Assembly: GCA_020052975.1 (NCBI GenBank)
Contig: JAGVOC010000278.1
Location: forward strand, 1 to 17,541
DNA length: 17,541 nucleotides
Direction of reading: 5' to 3'
DNA from: Desulfobacterales bacterium
Lineage (GTDB): Bacteria > Desulfobacterota > Desulfobacteria > Desulfobacterales > RPRI01
Shown: positions 7,542 through 14,045 of the stretch, one piece after another
Layout of the letters: each line of letters starts with the position of its first letter
How positions within the stretch are numbered: position 1 is the stretch's first letter
Translations under genes and position numbers: made by a program
Notes under the pieces: generated by a model
Seen by the model: the letters and a program-made list of their open reading frames with translations, nothing else
What the model was told of the DNA's origin: nothing
Database searches by the model: none

Positions 7542-7622
7542 TCAGAATATAGCTTTCTGCCGTCTGTTGTTAGTTTGAGTCAGATTTATGTGATGCCTTC
7601 ATTCAAATCGCTAACGTCGAGT

Positions 7623-7895
7623 TCACCGGGAAGCCCGTTTTTTGGGCGATTCGGTGGAACGCCTTGCTGGGCGTTTTATTTTATGAGCAATATCAATAAG
7701 AGAGAGGAGGGCTTTATTGACTGCCTCCTCATTGGGGAATGCTTCGGCAACCTCTGGCTTAAGGACAATTACATTGGAAGATTCTTTTAAACGATTTAAG
7801 TACTTGCCTCGTACTAAGCCGGCGGGAAAATCAGAGCGCTTATACTCTACTCGCAATTCATCTTTATCAGGCTTTTTATCCTTCTTCATATTCAT
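7623..7895 (-). CDS. Small conserved hypothetical protein, possibly antitoxin-like
   Basis: This is a 90-residue charged protein: a lysine-rich N-terminus, then KRSDFPAGLVRGKYLNRLKESSNVIVLKPEVAEAFPNEEAVNKALLSLIDIA (abridged here: EYKRSDFPAGLVRGKY at about 17-32 and VIVLKPEVAEAFPNEEAVNKAL at 43-64). I recall similar 'VVLxPEVAxxFPxxExVNxAL' proteins as short genes beside toxin genes, but I cannot name the family with certainty. The last 15 residues (RPARRSTESPKKRASR) read through a palindromic stretch (AACGCC/GGCGTT near 7657-7675) and may be a non-native tail. The start is 4 nt after the stop of a 36-codon remnant, so it was probably the second gene of an operon. No clear Shine-Dalgarno is seen. 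Confidence 0.5.
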   Translation of the reverse strand: MNMKKDKKPDKDELRVEYKRSDFPAGLVRGKYLNRLKESSNVIVLKPEVAEAFPNEEAVNKALLSLIDIAHKIKRPARRSTESPKKRASR

Positions 7896-7899
7896 GGAC

Positions 7900-8010
7900 T
7901 TATGTCAGAAGTTTTTTAGTCGCTTGACGCTCAGTAAATAATTCTAAAGTTTCCGGATAAATATCTGTGCGATCAAATTTAGTGCGGGGTTGATTAATTA
8001 TGGTGGCGCA
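7900..8010 (-). pseudogene. C-terminal remnant of an unidentified gene
   Basis: Directly after the stop of the antitoxin gene at 8011, the same frame is open for 36 codons, reading IINQPRTKFDRTDIYPETLE and on to ATKKLLT, then TAA at 7902-7900. It has no start codon of its own, but it ends 4 nt before the next ATG with normal operon spacing, and its composition looks coding. It is most simply the 3' end of a deleted gene. I do not recognise the protein. Confidence 0.4.
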
Positions 8011-8208
8011 TCAGGCCAACCGTTTATAAAGTTCTTTATTCTTTGAAAGAACCTTCTGCACGGCTTCGTCAAATGCCGATTCAGGCTGACCGATTAAATC
8101 CTCAATCGAAGCGGTTACAAACTGACTTGGCAACAAGCCGAACTTCTCGGCCTTTTTCTGTAGCAATGCGGCCTTGGAATCATCTATTTCAACCGTTATT
8201 CTTGCCAT
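8011..8208 (-). CDS. Orphan antitoxin-like protein (Doc-partner type)
   Basis: The protein is 65 residues from ATG 8208, chosen over ATG 8223 because GGGGGA lies 8 nt upstream. It starts MARITVEIDDSKAALLQKKA, continues EKFGLLPSQFVTASIEDLIGQ, and ends AFDEAVQKVLSKNKELYKRLA. The beta-strand followed by two helices is a ribbon-helix-helix-like layout, and the ending (VLxKNxELYxRLA) is what I recall for antitoxins encoded just before death-on-curing (Doc/Fic) toxins. Its stop overlaps an ATG (TGATG), the expected coupling to a toxin gene, but that frame ends after five codons, so the toxin is gone. It is therefore an orphan antitoxin, possibly still a DNA-binding protein. Confidence 0.6.
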   Translation of the reverse strand: MARITVEIDDSKAALLQKKAEKFGLLPSQFVTASIEDLIGQPESAFDEAVQKVLSKNKELYKRLA

Positions 8209-8309
8209 ATTTAATTCCCCCATCTGTTCTTCAGGTCAGTATAGCTTAAATTTTCAATTTTTCCAAGCAAGTATCCATATGGAACACATCAAATTTCAAA
8301 CTTAATTAA

Positions 8310-8363
8310 TGCTCAGGCATGGCCTTAATCTCCGGCTTTCTCGTAGAACAAAATGCCGACCCG
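8310..8363 (-). pseudogene. MNT nucleotidyltransferase C-terminal remnant, copy 3
   Basis: On the minus strand this reads [13 protein letters not shown] and TAA (8327-8325), the very end of the same nucleotidyltransferase tail seen at 2737 and 7335. It is joined at about 8361-8364 directly to the truncated ybjQ copy, which fixes a recombination junction at a shared CCGACCCG/CCGG stretch. Confidence 0.6.
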
Positions 8364-8474
8364 GCGAATAGATCTTTGAACAGATTGGCGCATAGAATGG
8401 CTTCTCCTGTAACGATACCGCAGTACCTGGTGATCCGTTTGCCATCGATACTTGGAGTAGTGGTAAATTTGCAT
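8361..8474 (-). pseudogene. Truncated, frameshifted ybjQ copy
   Basis: Read on the minus strand from ATG 8474, the sequence matches ybjQ (4737 downward). A single extra T after the third codon shifts the frame, and the gene breaks off after about 38 codons at the [11 protein letters not shown] region. It retains the AGGAG ribosome-binding site, so a short nonsense peptide could still be made. Confidence 0.85.
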
Positions 8475-8681
8475 TTGGTTCTCCTCCTTTGGGGTCAATC
8501 AAGAGAAGGTGTTTCAGGTTGTTACGATAATCGAACAGGTTATTCTACAGTTTCCGGATAACTCCGCTACTAACAAGATATCCTCAGGGCTGGGCAATGT
8601 CGATCTATCTTTTATCTTCGCGATTCATGGCTGACCCGCCCGGCAGATACGACATAAATATTTTAAATAATACATAATATC

Positions 8682-8710
8682 TTGACAATTATTTTGCAAC
8701 CATTTAATGC
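8682..8710 (+). promoter_or_regulatory. Candidate promoter of the small Cys-rich protein gene
   Basis: TTGACA (8682-8687) and TAATGC (8705-8710) are separated by 17 bp, about 60 nt upstream of ATG 8771. In duplicate copy A the equivalent -35 is TTAACA, consistent with decay of that copy. Confidence 0.55.
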
Positions 8711-8770
8711 CAATTCACGATAAAATCGGTTTCAAGGGTCCGGCAATTCGCTGGAACGGGATAACAAAAA

Positions 8771-8995
8771 ATGACAGCCTCAACACTTAAATCTGCATAC
8801 AGGCAAAAACGGGATAAAGCCAAAGAAAGCAATTGCAACTGCTGCAACAGAACAGCTCCTTTCTGCTGGAGATGCAGGTGCGGATTTGCAATCTGTCAGG
8901 ACTGTATGGAGGAAAATTTCTGGGGAATGTCCTGCAACGGAATTACATGGCAGTGCCCTGACTGCGGCGGCCAGAACGGATTCGGAAATCAGTAA
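8771..8995 (+). CDS. Small Cys-rich (zinc-ribbon/RING-like) protein
   Basis: The 74-residue protein has 11 cysteines: 22, 24, 25, 32, 35, 37, 42, 45, 55, 62 and 65. They are arranged as NCNCC, CWRCRC, CQDC, a lone C and CPDC, consistent with binding two zinc ions in a treble-clef, RING-like or zinc-ribbon fold. A basic N-terminus (KSAYRQKRDKAKES) precedes the metal core. The aromatic residues between the metal pairs (FWGMSCNGITWQCPDCGG) suggest a compact folded domain. I cannot give it a function; such proteins may bind nucleic acid or protein. The ATG has a modest GGGATAAC upstream element that is conserved in the two truncated copies at 5061 and 7081. It ends 12 nt before the stop of the convergent HAD gene. 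Confidence 0.75.
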   Translation: MTASTLKSAYRQKRDKAKESNCNCCNRTAPFCWRCRCGFAICQDCMEENFWGMSCNGITWQCPDCGGQNGFGNQ

Positions 8996-9007
8996 AACCC
9001 CCTCGAT

Positions 9008-9625
9008 TTAATCAAGAAGAATTTCTTCAAGCTCTTTTAATCTTGAAATATGGTACCGGGCGGAAAGATCTTTGTTTTTGTATGAAACAAGCGTAACGCC
9101 AGCACCCTTTGCGGCCATTTCATCAAGCACCGAATCCCCCACATAAATCGCCTGGGAAGGTTTTATGTTGAAATGTTCCACGATCTTTATAAGGGATTCC
9201 GGGTGAGGCTTTGGATTTTTAACATCAAGGGCGCAAACAACAAAGTCAAAGTATCCGGCAAGTCCGTGTTCCACAAGAATTCCCTGCATTGTATCGCTTC
9301 TGTTTGTAGCAATAGCGGTTTTATATTTCGGCCTGATTTTTTCAAGAAGATCTTTTAAATCCGGTTCTATCTTCATCCCTTTAATAAACGGCCAGTATGA
9401 CATTTTTTTCCGGAACGCGTATGCAGCTTCAAGTGTCTCATGGTCATCAAACAGATTGTCAAGGACTTCGTTTGCCGTATGCATATGGGCGTGGGCAAAC
9501 TGCTCGGAAGTCATCTGCGGTTTTCCGAAATGATTCAGGATGCTGTTATAGTAATCCATGTTGGATTGGACGGAGTCAAACATAACACCGTCGCAGTCAA
9601 AAGCGACCACCTTTAAATCATTCAT
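9008..9625 (-). CDS. HAD-superfamily hydrolase, phosphoglycolate phosphatase-like
   Basis: The 205-residue protein has all four HAD motifs. Motif I is FDCDGVMFDS, with nucleophile D10 and acid D12. Motif II is ATNRS (T107). Motif III is the lysine in NPKPHP (K139). Motif IV is VGDSVLDE (D164 and D168). A helical cap lies between motifs I and II (about 18-88), as in subclass I enzymes of the Gph/PGMB type, so it should remove phosphate from a small metabolite; the substrate is not readable. Its ATG overlaps the TGA of the upstream DUF1573 gene (ATGA), so the two are translated in a coupled manner. It converges on the Cys-rich gene with only 12 nt between stops. Confidence 0.92.
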   Translation of the reverse strand: MNDLKVVAFDCDGVMFDSVQSNMDYYNSILNHFGKPQMTSEQFAHAHMHTANEVLDNLFDDHETLEAAYAFRKKMSYWPFIKGMKIEPDLKDLLEKIRPKYKTAIATNRSDTMQGILVEHGLAGYFDFVVCALDVKNPKPHPESLIKIVEHFNIKPSQAIYVGDSVLDEMAAKGAGVTLVSYKNKDLSARYHISRLKELEEILLD

Positions 9626-10323
9626 AATATGTTACCAAGAACAGGGATTCTGATTTCAGGATGAATCTTGTTATCTGTTTTGACAATAATCAAATCGAAA
9701 TACTTGCCCTTAACTTTTGCCGTGCTTTTAACGGTCAGGAAATATTGGGTTGATTTTGCCCCGGGGTTTTTTTCAAGTTTAACGCGTATGTTAATACCGT
9801 TTAATGCTGAAGTTTCAAGTATTTTAAAAGGATATTTTTCTTCAGGAAATATAACCACTGTTACTGAAAGGCTCTTACCAACAGGACCGTTTAAAAATAC
9901 CCTTTCAGGCTTTACTGTGGCAAACTTTTCAACAAATCCATAAACAGTAAGATGAATCAACCCGTTGTTGATGCCGTTTGTGTGTACGACCATGTCTTTC
10001 TTAATCGGTCTTCCGCCATATCCTGCAGTATCAACCTTGATTGTGATCTTTCCCTCGCCACCGGCGGGAAGCTGTTTCGGAAAGGAAACAGCCGCGCAGC
10101 CTCAGCCGGTTTCAATTTTTTCTATCTCAAGCGTGGCATTCCCGGTGTTTTGAATAACAAAATCATGGATAACTTCGGTTCCGTCCAAAACCGGTTGGAA
10201 CTCGAAAACGTTATTGCTGATAACGGCTTTTGCCTGACCTTCTTCCGTTCCTCCGTAAGAAACAACAGACAAACCAACAAGCAAAATCATGGATAAACAT
10301 GCAACTGTAGACTTATATTTCAT
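9622..10323 (-). CDS. DUF1573 family exported protein with in-frame UGA (candidate selenoprotein)
   Basis: One reading frame of 233 residues is interrupted only by TGA at 10104-10102, codon 74. Before it are a Sec signal (KSTVACLSMILLVGLSVVSYG) and the DUF1573 block FEFQPVLDGTEVIHDFVIQNTGNATLEIEKIETG (quoted in part). After it the same frame continues GCAAVSFPKQLPAGGEGKITIKV and runs to a stop overlapping the HAD start. DUF1573 members have CGC at this point followed by the PGGxGxIxV segment, so the UGA replaces the first Cys of the motif, giving UGC. The start has AAGGAG 5-6 nt upstream. A perfect hairpin begins 8 nt after the UGA. Selenocysteine insertion is the best explanation; a recent nonsense mutation is the alternative. 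Without readthrough only a 73-residue exported fragment is made. The role is unknown: DUF1573 proteins are exported Ig-like proteins. Confidence 0.75.
10070..10093 (-). promoter_or_regulatory. Candidate SECIS-like hairpin after the in-frame UGA
   Basis: In the mRNA, GGCUGUUUC pairs with GAAACAGCU (8 Watson-Crick pairs plus one G-U) around a CUUUCC loop. The stem begins 8 nt after the UGA and the loop 17 nt after it, within the spacing known for bacterial SECIS elements. The loop lacks the G usually found at its first or second position, so this would be an atypical element. Confidence 0.5.
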
Positions 10324-10336
10324 AAAAACTCCTTAT

Positions 10337-10476
10337 TTTCCATCCGGAAATGGCCCTTTTGTGCGATCTCGGCGTCAATCTGCGGGATTTCTTGTGCGAC
10401 ATACTATGCGTATGTCTCCGCGCAATCACTTGATTTCCTTGAGCTTGCCCAAAATTGCCGATTTCCGAACTGGAAA
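10337..10476. mobile_element. Palindromic MITE-like element in the leader of the DUF1573 gene
   Basis: About 140 bp are bounded by imperfect inverted repeats: TTTCCATCCGGAAATGGC on the left, and GCCGATTTCCGAACTGGAAA on the right, whose reverse complement begins TTTCCAGTTCGGAAAT. At the centre is GACATAC-TATGC-GTATGTC (10398-10416). No ORF of its own is convincing. It sits between the candidate promoter and the ribosome-binding site of the DUF1573 gene, so it would be transcribed as a structured 5' leader. Confidence 0.6.
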
Positions 10477-10512
10477 CTCGATTGTGTCCAAAATTTGTTT
10501 CCCAGAGAGCAG

Positions 10513-10540
10513 AAAATAGAATCTTATATAAAAATGTCAA
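10513..10540 (-). promoter_or_regulatory. Candidate promoter of the DUF1573-HAD operon
   Basis: On the minus strand TTGACA (10540-10535) and TATTTT (10518-10513) have a 16-bp spacer. The ATG lies about 190 nt downstream, beyond the palindromic element at 10337-10476. Confidence 0.5.
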
Positions 10541-10575
10541 GAAATACCTTTGTCATTTTACGAAGCCGTCTTTTT

Positions 10576-10717
10576 GAGACCTTTGAAGAACATACAATTT
10601 TGGCCAAGTACAAGGAAGGCGAAAACTTCAACCACAGGAATACATTGAGTATTTCGAGGATTGAAATTTGAGCCTGACGCAGTAATCGGGCAAAAGGGGG
10701 TGTTATGCAAAGGTCTC
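10576..10717. mobile_element. MITE-like element, copy 1, perfect 10-bp terminal inverted repeats
   Basis: GAGACCTTTG at 10576-10585 is repeated in inverted form as CAAAGGTCTC at 10708-10717. The interior includes TTGGCCAAGTACAAGGAAGG near one end and CGGGCAAAAG near the other, both shared in inverted orientation with 17053-17231. It has no coding capacity. It ends 4 bp from the priA stop codon. Confidence 0.75.
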
Positions 10718-10721
10718 ATTT

Positions 10722-13154
10722 TTACATCATAAAATAAGGGTCCACATCCACTATTACACCGACATCCCTGTTTCCCTTCTGTACGTTTTCAATTATAATG
10801 GTCCGGGCCAACCGGTGAAGCTGTTTTATCTCTTTACCCTTCAGGAGAATCTGCCATCTGAACCGGCCCGCTATTTTCGGAACCGGAGCCTCGATAGGAC
10901 CAAGAATATCCACCGAATTCATATTAAATTCTTTCTTGAATCTCATGCAAAGATCACCGATTGCTTTTGCATACTCCCCGGTCTTCTTTTTGTCCTTCCC
11001 GTAAATCCTGATCTGGATCATTCTCGAAAAAGGAGGATAATTCAATGCTTTTCTAAATAAAATCTCCTTTTCATAAAAAGCCCTGTAATCCTGATTTTTT
11101 GCCGATACAATGCTGAAGTGTTCAGGGTTATATGTCTGGAGTATTACCTTTCCGGGAGAACTCCCCCTGCCGGCCCTGCCTGAAACCTGGGCCAGCAGTT
11201 GAAATGTCCGCTCGCCTGACCTGAAATCAGGGAAAGCAAGAGACTGATCCGCACATATGACACCAACAAGTGTAATATCAGGATAATCATGCCCCTTTGC
11301 CACCATCTGAGTTCCTACAAGAATGTCGATTGTTTTTTCTTTAAGGCCTTTTAATATTTTAACTATTGAACCTTTACGGACTGTTGTGTCGGAATCCATT
11401 CTTGCAACTCTTGCTTCCGGAAAAAGGCTTTTTGCTGCCGCTTCAATCTTTTCGGTTCCAAGCCCGAGGGGTTTTATCTCAAAAGACCCGCACGTTGTGC
11501 AGCTTGAATTTGCGGCTTTTGTAAAACCGCAATAATGGCACTTATATGCATTGGCAAATCTGTGAAGGGTAAGAGGAATATCACAGTTTTTACACTTAAG
11601 CACTTCCCCGCATTTCCCGCAGACCGGAAAACCCGCAAAACCTCTCCTGTTTAAAAATAAGAGTATTTGCTCCTTTCTTGCAAGCGCTTCTTTCATTCCG
11701 CAGATAAGCTCTTCTGAAATATATCTCCTTATACCCCGCGAATCACGAGTTTCCTTCAAATCTACCACTGAAATTTCAGGAAGATTTCTATCTTCAACTC
11801 TTTTTGTCAGTCTTACTTCCGTAATTTTTCTTTTGGAGATATTATGATATGATTGCACTGAAGGAGTGGCAGAACCGAGAAGAACCAGGCAATTGGCAAG
11901 TTTTGCCCTCACAACAGCAAGGTCCCGTGCGTTATAACGCAGCCCTCCCTCCTGCTTGTAGGAGGAGTCATGTTCTTCGTCAACAATTATCAACCCGATA
12001 TCTTTAAAAGGCGCAAATATGGCCGACCTTGCCCCAATTGCAATAGGTGTTTTTCCCCCGGCTATGCGAAGCCACTGGTCATATTTTTCACCAGCCGACA
12101 GGCCGCTGTGAAGAATTGAAACACATTCGCCGAAACGCGCACGGAAGCGGCCTTCCATCTGTGAAATAAGAGCTATTTCAGGAACCAGAACCAGAACAGA
12201 ATACCCCTCCTTTACAGCCAGAGATGCAAGTTGCATGTAAACTTCTGTTTTGCCGCTCCCGGTCACACCTGATAAAAGATATGAAAAAAAGCCCTTCCCT
12301 AAAAAGCCTGCTATTTTTGAAATCACACCATCCTGTTCGAAAGTCGGGACAGGAGCTATATCCGGGCTGATGGTCTCTCCGAATGGGTCCCGGTATACAG
12401 GTCTTTGGAAAATTTTGACATGGCCCTCTTTTTCCATGGAATTGACTAACCTTGCAGCCCCCGGCACTGTCTCCCTGAGCCTTTTCACAGAAACTTCCCC
12501 GGATACTTTAAGGGTCTCGATGATTTTAATCCTCGATTCTGAAAGGGATCCCGGAATTGGTTCATCATCTGTCAGGGATATATAACGCTCCGTTTTCACC
12601 TTTGTTTTTCCTGCTTTTATTTCTCTTCTTTTTTCAATCCATCCCTTCTGTTCCATTAAACAGAATAGAGAACTAGGGACCTTATCTCCTAGTTCCGCGC
12701 AAAGGTCTTTTACGCATTTAGGAGATTCTATAAGAAGGCTGAGTATTCTTTCTTCAGAGGATGCGGGCCGCTTTTTGTCGCGGGCTTCTTTCCCTTTATC
12801 CGTTATAAAAAGATTTGAAACTTCATACAGGTTCAAGCCGCCGGGAAGCGCGGTTTTTATCACCTCGCCGACAGGATGCATGTAATAATCCGAAATCCAT
12901 TTGAAGAAATGGATCATTGAGGGAGGGAAAAGGGGGTTATCATCAAGAATATCTAAAATGGCCTTTATTTCTTTATCATCTTTGTTTTCTGTCTCTTCAA
13001 GAACATATCCTGTTACTTTACGCTGTCCGAACGGAACAAGAACCCTTTTACCCTGCACTGATACATCCAACAGGGTGTCCGGAACCAGATATGTAAAGGT
13101 GCCCCAAACCGGCAACGCCACGGCAACTTCGATAAATTTGGGGCTTTTCACCAT
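10722..13154 (-). CDS. priA: Primosomal protein N' (replication restart helicase PriA)
   Basis: The 810-residue protein is full length for the family. The N-terminal DNA-binding domain starts at about residue 8 (EVAVALPVWGTFTYLVP). The superfamily 2 helicase core has Walker A GVTGSGKTEVY (296-306), motif II DEEH (392-395), motif III GSATP (427-431), GTQMVAKGHDYP (614-625) and motif VI QVSGRAGRG (656-664). Between the helicase lobes lie eight zinc-binding cysteines at 512, 515, 521, 524, 539, 542, 552 and 555. PriA recognises stalled or repaired forks and reloads the replicative helicase. The start ATG has AAGGG 5 nt upstream. It is somewhat longer than E. coli PriA because of a winged-helix-like linker at about 130-250. 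It appears to be a single-gene unit with a MITE directly after its stop. Confidence 0.97.
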   Translation of the reverse strand: MVKSPKFIEVAVALPVWGTFTYLVPDTLLDVSVQGKRVLVPFGQRKVTGYVLEETENKDDKEIKAILDILDDNPLFPPSMIHFFKWISDYYMHPVGEVIKTALPGGLNLYEVSNLFITDKGKEARDKKRPASSEERILSLLIESPKCVKDLCAELGDKVPSSLFCLMEQKGWIEKRREIKAGKTKVKTERYISLTDDEPIPGSLSESRIKIIETLKVSGEVSVKRLRETVPGAARLVNSMEKEGHVKIFQRPVYRDPFGETISPDIAPVPTFEQDGVISKIAGFLGKGFFSYLLSGVTGSGKTEVYMQLASLAVKEGYSVLVLVPEIALISQMEGRFRARFGECVSILHSGLSAGEKYDQWLRIAGGKTPIAIGARSAIFAPFKDIGLIIVDEEHDSSYKQEGGLRYNARDLAVVRAKLANCLVLLGSATPSVQSYHNISKRKITEVRLTKRVEDRNLPEISVVDLKETRDSRGIRRYISEELICGMKEALARKEQILLFLNRRGFAGFPVCGKCGEVLKCKNCDIPLTLHRFANAYKCHYCGFTKAANSSCTTCGSFEIKPLGLGTEKIEAAAKSLFPEARVARMDSDTTVRKGSIVKILKGLKEKTIDILVGTQMVAKGHDYPDITLVGVICADQSLAFPDFRSGERTFQLLAQVSGRAGRGSSPGKVILQTYNPEHFSIVSAKNQDYRAFYEKEILFRKALNYPPFSRMIQIRIYGKDKKKTGEYAKAIGDLCMRFKKEFNMNSVDILGPIEAPVPKIAGRFRWQILLKGKEIKQLHRLARTIIIENVQKGNRDVGVIVDVDPYFMM

Positions 13155-13213
13155 TTTACCCTTTTCAATAGTTATAAATGCTGTTAGAATACAGCTACTT
13201 TAAATGTAACAAT

Positions 13214-13337
13214 TCAGGAGTCAGGAGTCAGGAGTTAGGAGTTAGAAAAGAATGGTCATTCTTTTTATTCCTGCTTCTGAATTCTGGATTCTGCCTTCTG
13301 GATTCTGGCTAATTGATTCTGGCTCCTGGCTTCTTAA
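13214..13337. repeat. Inverted heptamer arrays, locus 1
   Basis: The left arm is TCAGGAG three times, TTAGGAG once, then TTAG (13214-13245). The right arm is nine consecutive 7-bp units of the form TTCTGNN or close variants (TTCTGAA, TTCTGGA, TTCTGCC, TTCTGGC, TCCTGGC; 13275-13337). The arms are partly complementary, better as RNA with G-U pairs. It lies upstream of priA. Confidence 0.8.
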
Positions 13338-13423
13338 CAGTTCTATGCAATAATATAGCATAAAACACATTTTAAGGAAAAATTATATACGTCAATGTCC
13401 CGCTCTGTTGCAACAACCGATAA

Positions 13424-13621
13424 TGCTCATTCCTTGCAACCATGCTCTATTTTGTCGTGCTGGAGCGGACAGAATCCCAGAAGGTGGGAGTTTATCTTTA
13501 CACAATTCCTCCCATGACATATATTGTAGCCGCTTTTTACCTGGGAGAAAATATCGGCATAAATCTTATAATTGGATCGATTTTTGTTTTTGCCGGGGTT
13601 TATATAACAGAAAATGGATAA
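13424..13621 (+). pseudogene. 3' fragment of a DMT-superfamily (EamA) transporter gene
   Basis: After a TAA at 13421 the frame reads CSFLATMLYFVVLERTESQK and on through YTIPPMTYIVAAFYLGENIG, ending FVFAGVYITENG and TAA (13619-13621). This is the C-terminal pair of membrane helices of EamA/DMT exporters, with the typical P-x-x-x-x-x-x-x-x-LGE between TM9 and TM10. The other eight helices are missing. It is a remnant; the ATG at 13442 gives only 59 residues, and a stable stand-alone protein is unlikely. Confidence 0.7.
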
Positions 13622-13680
13622 AGATGTGGAAAGACGCGTTTAATTTATGATAAAATGAATTTAACTGAAAGGGGGAATCA

Positions 13681-13983
13681 ATGTATAAAATATTAAAAAA
13701 GTGCACGGTACTTTTTACAATCGCCGCGATGTTAATTATTCCTCTGGGCTCAGAAGTGCTTGCCCAAACACATATGGAACAGGGCCCGCCGGATGCCGGA
13801 GCCATGGTTGCAGATTTCGTTCTTTTGAGGCCTCTAGGGTTTGTCACCCTTGTTGCAGGTTTCACCGTCTTTGTGCTGTCGTCTCCGTTCTCGGCACTTG
13901 GGGGAAATATTCATACTGCATGGGATAAAATGGCGGTTGATCCGGCAAAATTCACATTTACAAGACCCCTTGGAGTGTTTTAG
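13681..13983 (+). CDS. Small conserved exported/membrane protein, unknown function
   Basis: The 100-residue protein follows a clear ribosome-binding site (AAAGGGGGAATCA before the ATG). Residues 1-28 form a Sec signal or first membrane helix (KKCTVLFTIAAMLIIPLGSEVLAQ). A second hydrophobic helix spans about 48-68 (RPLGFVTLVAGFTVFVLSSPF). The motif pattern 'LLRPLG ... SPFSALGGN ... DPAKFTFTRPLG' is one I recognise from small uncharacterised membrane proteins of Proteobacteria and Desulfobacterota, in which RPLG occurs twice, flanking the helix. No activity is known to me. The gene stands alone between the transporter remnant and the convergent citrate synthase gene. Confidence 0.75.
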   Translation: MYKILKKCTVLFTIAAMLIIPLGSEVLAQTHMEQGPPDAGAMVADFVLLRPLGFVTLVAGFTVFVLSSPFSALGGNIHTAWDKMAVDPAKFTFTRPLGVF

Positions 13984-14021
13984 AAGCTCCTGCTAAATCA
14001 TTAAGCACGTGGCGATTAAAA

Positions 14022-14045
14022 GAGGCCTTTGCATAACACCCGCTA
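14022..14045. repeat. Solo end of the 10576/17053 MITE
   Basis: GAGGCCTTTGCATAACACCC resembles the end shared by the elements at 10576-10717 and 17053-17231 (GAGACC-TTTG-CATAACACCC). No opposite terminus is found nearby. It touches the stop codon of citrate synthase. Confidence 0.55.

Larger units (their letters stand above)
8361..8823. repeat. Duplicated ybjQ-promoter-Cys-protein segment, copy B
   Basis: This is the partner of 4625-5105. The sharp left boundary is the fusion to the MNT tail remnant. It includes the pseudogene of ybjQ, the AT-rich divergent promoter region and the beginning of the intact Cys-rich gene. Confidence 0.85.

Noticed and set aside
8302..8502. Minus-strand ORF of 66 codons as a gene
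   Set aside because: It is the out-of-frame reading of the frameshifted ybjQ copy running into the MNT remnant.
10313..10540. 75-codon minus-strand ORF upstream of the DUF1573 gene
   Set aside because: It is the translation of the palindromic element, overlaps the real gene start and has no ribosome-binding site.
13214..13337. CRISPR array
   Set aside because: Units are 7 bp with no spacers and the two arms are inverted; no cas genes are present.
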